In this document: positions 61,757 to 64,000 of the stretch, one piece after another | How positions within the stretch are numbered: the first letter of the stretch is position 1 | Layout: the number at the start of each line of letters is the position of its first letter | Assembly (NCBI GenBank): GCA_963700395.1 | Contig: CAVOXI010000008.1 | Span: 124,001 to 188,000 of the forward strand | Reading direction: 5' to 3' | DNA: 64,000 nt | Source of the DNA: Prado023 sp963700395 | Lineage (GTDB): Bacteria; Actinomycetota; Actinomycetes; S36-B12; CAIYMF01 | Position numbers and translations under genes: made by a program | The notes under the pieces: model-generated | The model's input: only the letters and a program-made list of their open reading frames with translations | Databases searched by the model: none | What the model was told of the DNA's origin: nothing

Positions 61757-63439
61757 TCAGGCCCCCGCGCCGATCCCGGCGGCCACCGCGCGGCGGCGGG
61801 CCTTCAACCGGTGCATCACGTCGTTGGCGCCCCGGCCGAAGTAGTCGTGGAGCAGCAGGTACTCCGCGTACAGGTCGTCGTAGGCGGCGGCCCGGTCCTG
61901 GTCGGGCTGGTACACGCCGCGGATCGCGCGGCCCATCGCCCGTGAGGCGGCAAGCACGTCGGGGTAGGCCCCGGCGGCGACCGCAGCGTGGATGGCTGAT
62001 CCCAGGGCGGGCCCCTGCGCGGAGTCGATCGTGCTCAGCGGCAGGTTGATCACGTCGGCGTACAGCTGCATCAGGAACGCGTTCTTCAACAACCCGCCCG
62101 CGACCACCAGCTCCGTGACCGGCACGCCTGACTCGGTGAACGACTCGATGATCCGCCGCGTGCCGAAGGCGGTGGACTCCATCAGGGCGCGGTACTGGTC
62201 CTCGGGGCGGGTGGCCAGCGTCTGGCCCACGATCACCCCGGACAGCTCATGGTCGACGAGCACGGAACGGTTCCCGCTGTGCCAGTCGAGGGCCACCAGC
62301 CCGTGCTCACCCACACGCTGCCGGGCGGCCAGGGCGGTCAGGTGGTCGTGCAGCGAGACACCGTCGGCCGCGGCGGCCTGCGCGTAGGAGGCCGGCACGC
62401 AGTTGTCCACGAACCAGCCGAAGATGTCGCCCACACCGCTCTGCCCCGCCTCGTACCCCCACAGCCCGGGGGTGATGCCGCCATCGACGACCCCGCACAT
62501 CCCGGGGACCTCGTGCAGGGACTCCCCGTTCATCACATGACAGGTCGAGGTCCCCATGATCGCCACCATCTGACCCGGATCGATGGCCTGCGCCGCAGGC
62601 GCGGTGACATGCGCGTCCACATTGCCGACCGCCACGGCGATCCCCTCGGGCAGGCCGGTCCACGCCGCCGCCTGTGCGGTGAGGCCACCGGCGCGAGCGC
62701 CGAGCTGACCGATCGGGTGCTCGAGCTTGGTGGTCACGAAGTCCGCGAACTCCGGGTTCAGGGCAGCCAGGAACTCCGGCGACGGGTAGGCGCCGTCCTG
62801 GAGGATGCCCTTGTAGCCGGCGGTGCAGGCGTTGCGCACGTAGGTGCCGCACAGCTGCCAGATGATCCAGTCCGCCGCCTCGACCCAGTGCTCGATCGCG
62901 GCATAGACCTCCGGGGCCTCCTCGAGGACCTGCAGCCCCTTGGCGAACTCCCACTCCGAGGAGATCAGCCCGCCATAGCGCGGCAGCCACGACTCCCCAC
63001 GCTCAGCGGCCAGCGCGTTGATCCTGTCGGCCTGGGGTTGGGCGGCGTGGTGCTTCCACAGCTTCACGTACGCGTGCGGGCTGCCGGCGAACTCGGGCAG
63101 CTCATTGAGCGGGGTGCCATCTCCCGTCGTGGGGACCATGGTGCAGGCCGTGAAGTCCGTCCCGATCCCGACCACGTCGAGGGGGTCGATGCCGGCCAGC
63201 CGCACAGCCTCAGGCACCGCAACCCGCAGCACGTCGACGTAGTCGCTGGGTACCTGCAGGGCCCAGTCCGGACCCAGGGGGGTGACGCCGTCAGGAAGGA
63301 CACGGTCCAGGACCGCGTGCGGGTAGTCCAGGGAGGCCCCCGCCAACTCCGCACCGTCGCTGACCCGCACCACGACAGCACGACCCGACAAGGACCCGAA
63401 GTCGACCCCGACCACGTAGGACTCGCGCTGTTCGTCCAC
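61757..63439 (-). CDS. araB: L-ribulokinase
   Basis: AraB phosphorylates L-ribulose. The 560-residue FGGY-family kinase starts at GTG 63439 (MDEQRESYVVGVDFGSLSGRAVV), with GAGGAGGG upstream; a longer frame starts at 63469 inside the operator. Features are VGIGTDFTACTMVPT, YVKLWKHHAAQPQADRI, the AADWIIWQLCG segment, ACTAGYKGI, VGNVDAHVTAP, MGTSTCHVMN, VALDWHSGNRSV and the ATP-binding VVAGGLLKNAFLMQLYADV with ALGSAIHAAVAAGAY. This is the ribulokinase subgroup of the family. It is the first gene of the araBDA set. Confidence 0.97.
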   Translation of the reverse strand: MDEQRESYVVGVDFGSLSGRAVVVRVSDGAELAGASLDYPHAVLDRVLPDGVTPLGPDWALQVPSDYVDVLRVAVPEAVRLAGIDPLDVVGIGTDFTACTMVPTTGDGTPLNELPEFAGSPHAYVKLWKHHAAQPQADRINALAAERGESWLPRYGGLISSEWEFAKGLQVLEEAPEVYAAIEHWVEAADWIIWQLCGTYVRNACTAGYKGILQDGAYPSPEFLAALNPEFADFVTTKLEHPIGQLGARAGGLTAQAAAWTGLPEGIAVAVGNVDAHVTAPAAQAIDPGQMVAIMGTSTCHVMNGESLHEVPGMCGVVDGGITPGLWGYEAGQSGVGDIFGWFVDNCVPASYAQAAAADGVSLHDHLTALAARQRVGEHGLVALDWHSGNRSVLVDHELSGVIVGQTLATRPEDQYRALMESTAFGTRRIIESFTESGVPVTELVVAGGLLKNAFLMQLYADVINLPLSTIDSAQGPALGSAIHAAVAAGAYPDVLAASRAMGRAIRGVYQPDQDRAAAYDDLYAEYLLLHDYFGRGANDVMHRLKARRRAVAAGIGAGA

Positions 63440-63468
63440 TCCGCACACCCTCCTCGGTTGCCTGCGCA

Positions 63469-63486
63469 ATTGTTAGCGCGCACAAT
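63469..63486. promoter_or_regulatory. Palindromic operator for the LacI-type regulator (araB promoter)
   Basis: ATTGTTAGCGCGCACAAT is an 18-base near-palindrome (ATTGTnnGC/GCnnACAAT) of the LacI-family kind, centred on GCGC. It overlaps the -10 element of the araB promoter, so bound repressor would block polymerase. The LacI protein at 54.2-55.3 kb is the likely ligand-controlled binder; this is inference. Confidence 0.75.
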
Positions 63487-63499
63487 GAGGCCGAGTCAA
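63470..63499 (-). promoter_or_regulatory. araB promoter (-35 TTGACT, -10 TAACAA)
   Basis: On the minus strand TTGACT (63499-63494) and TAACAA (63475-63470) are separated by 18 bases, a sigma-A type promoter. The araB GTG lies 30 bases further, with a ribosome site between. The operator covers the -10 and half of the spacer. Confidence 0.7.
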
Positions 63500-63899
63500 G
63501 CGTTGCACCATCCGACTGTTCACGAGTCGATAACGATTTGGTAACGGGGCCTTCACTCGGAAGCGTTCCGGCTGGATCCGCGCCTGATCCGGCCGGAATC
63601 CGGCGAAAGCGGGCGCAAACCCGGACGTACTCCCGCAAGACGCCGCCCACGCGGGAAGATCCGGGCTCAGGGCCAGGACGGCTCACCATCACGACAAGTC
63701 CCGCTGAGAGCGATAACAACGACAGTTGCCCAGATCGCCCATTGCATGGCTCTTCCAGTCCATGCCAGCCACGCACCGCCCGAGCTGGCCGTGCGCGGGT
63801 GGCGTTGGGCCAGCCCGCTCACTGCTCACGCCGTTCGACGATCCACATCGTGATCACGGACTGCCGGCGCAGGGACTTCTGACCTGCGGTCCTGCTCGG
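63500..63899. other. Intergenic region upstream of the arabinose operon
   Basis: About 400 bases without a convincing gene; open frames here lack ribosome sites and recognisable domains. A direct repeat TAACG-N6-TAACG (63531-63546), spaced by one helical turn, lies about 35 bases upstream of the araB -35 and may bind an activator. Nothing else stands out. Confidence 0.5.
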
Positions 63900-63972
63900 T
63901 GCCCCCGGCAGGATTCGAACCTGCGGCCTGTGGTTTAGGAAACCATCGCTCTATCCCCTGAGCTACGGGGGC
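63900..63972 (-). tRNA. tRNA-Arg (CCU)
   Basis: The reverse strand folds into a 73-nt tRNA: acceptor GCCCCCG/CGGGGGC, discriminator A73, D-arm GCUC/GAGC, anticodon loop UUCCUAA giving CCU, which reads AGG, and T-loop UUCGAAU. The pair 27-43 is an A-C mismatch, leaving four pairs in the anticodon stem. CCA is not encoded in full. Confidence 0.95.
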
Positions 63973-64000
63973 CCTCCCGCCGGACCCGTGACGTGCCCGG

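Noticed and set aside
63538..63882. A 114-codon plus-strand frame upstream of the tRNA-Arg gene
   Set aside because: It has no ribosome site, is Arg/Pro/Ser-rich and overlaps the probable regulatory region of araB.

Overview
The window is about 64 kb of very GC-rich DNA. It uses GTG and TTG starts freely, and its gene order is that of the actinobacterial core chromosome (Actinomycetota): mfd-mazG-eno-ftsB-DUF501-ppx; glmU-prs-rplY-pth; metG-tatD-ksgA-ispE; and a gephyrin-like glp / rimJ / glpR (sepX) cluster. A protein O-mannosyltransferase, WS/DGAT acyltransferase, MscL and L,D-transpeptidase fit the same phylum. I cannot place the organism below phylum from this sequence. I see no insertion sequence, prophage, CRISPR array, restriction or defence island, rRNA or replication origin.

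Layout. 0-3.7 kb: a MutL/GlmL-family ATPase running off the left edge, a sugar-binding lipoprotein without permeases, and methionine sulfoxide reductase A. 3.7-7.4 kb: accessory small genes, including a decaying tandem array of a tiny Cys/His protein, plus an SGNH hydrolase and a monoacylglycerol-lipase-like hydrolase. 7.4-9.7 kb: a Bax-inhibitor-like membrane protein, an unusual short-arm tRNA with anticodon UAA, peptide deformylase and an ACT-domain protein. 9.7-23.9 kb: a long minus-strand housekeeping block (ppx to glmU, with thymidine kinase inserted) ending at tRNA-Gln. 23.9-28.2 kb: an overlapping TetR/MarR pair, an ABC-F ATPase and manA. 28.3-38.6 kb: ispE, a secreted metallophosphoesterase, ksgA, tatD, metG, rsmI, the mannosyltransferase and WS/DGAT. 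38.8-45.6 kb: tRNA-Ala, the divisome-linked glpR-rimJ-glp cluster, 5-formyl-THF cyclo-ligase, an FmdB zinc ribbon, a SAF/CpaB protein, mscL and a PAC2 protein. 45.8-54.2 kb: a drug-type ABC exporter, a secreted nuclease with lamin-tail and FN3 domains, a purine permease, a GNAT, an L,D-transpeptidase and a SHOCT protein. 54.2-64 kb: a complete L-arabinose locus (araB-araD-araA, binding protein, ATPase, permease, LacI regulator) with a palindromic operator overlapping the araB promoter, then tRNA-Arg.

How the genes work together. The arabinose locus is self-contained: a ChvE/Mms-type ABC importer feeds isomerase, kinase and epimerase, and the LacI protein is the likely repressor. The housekeeping blocks are transcribed mainly leftward with many 1-8 base overlaps, suggesting translational coupling.

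A recurring feature needs caution. At least ten genes, including essential ones (ftsB, ispE), are each broken by what looks like a single-base indel, often in a G or C run. I read this mostly as sequence error, not gene decay. I annotate such genes as one CDS and state where the frame changes. The most unusual item to me is the class I tRNA with anticodon UAA. I did not find a clearly novel multi-gene system.
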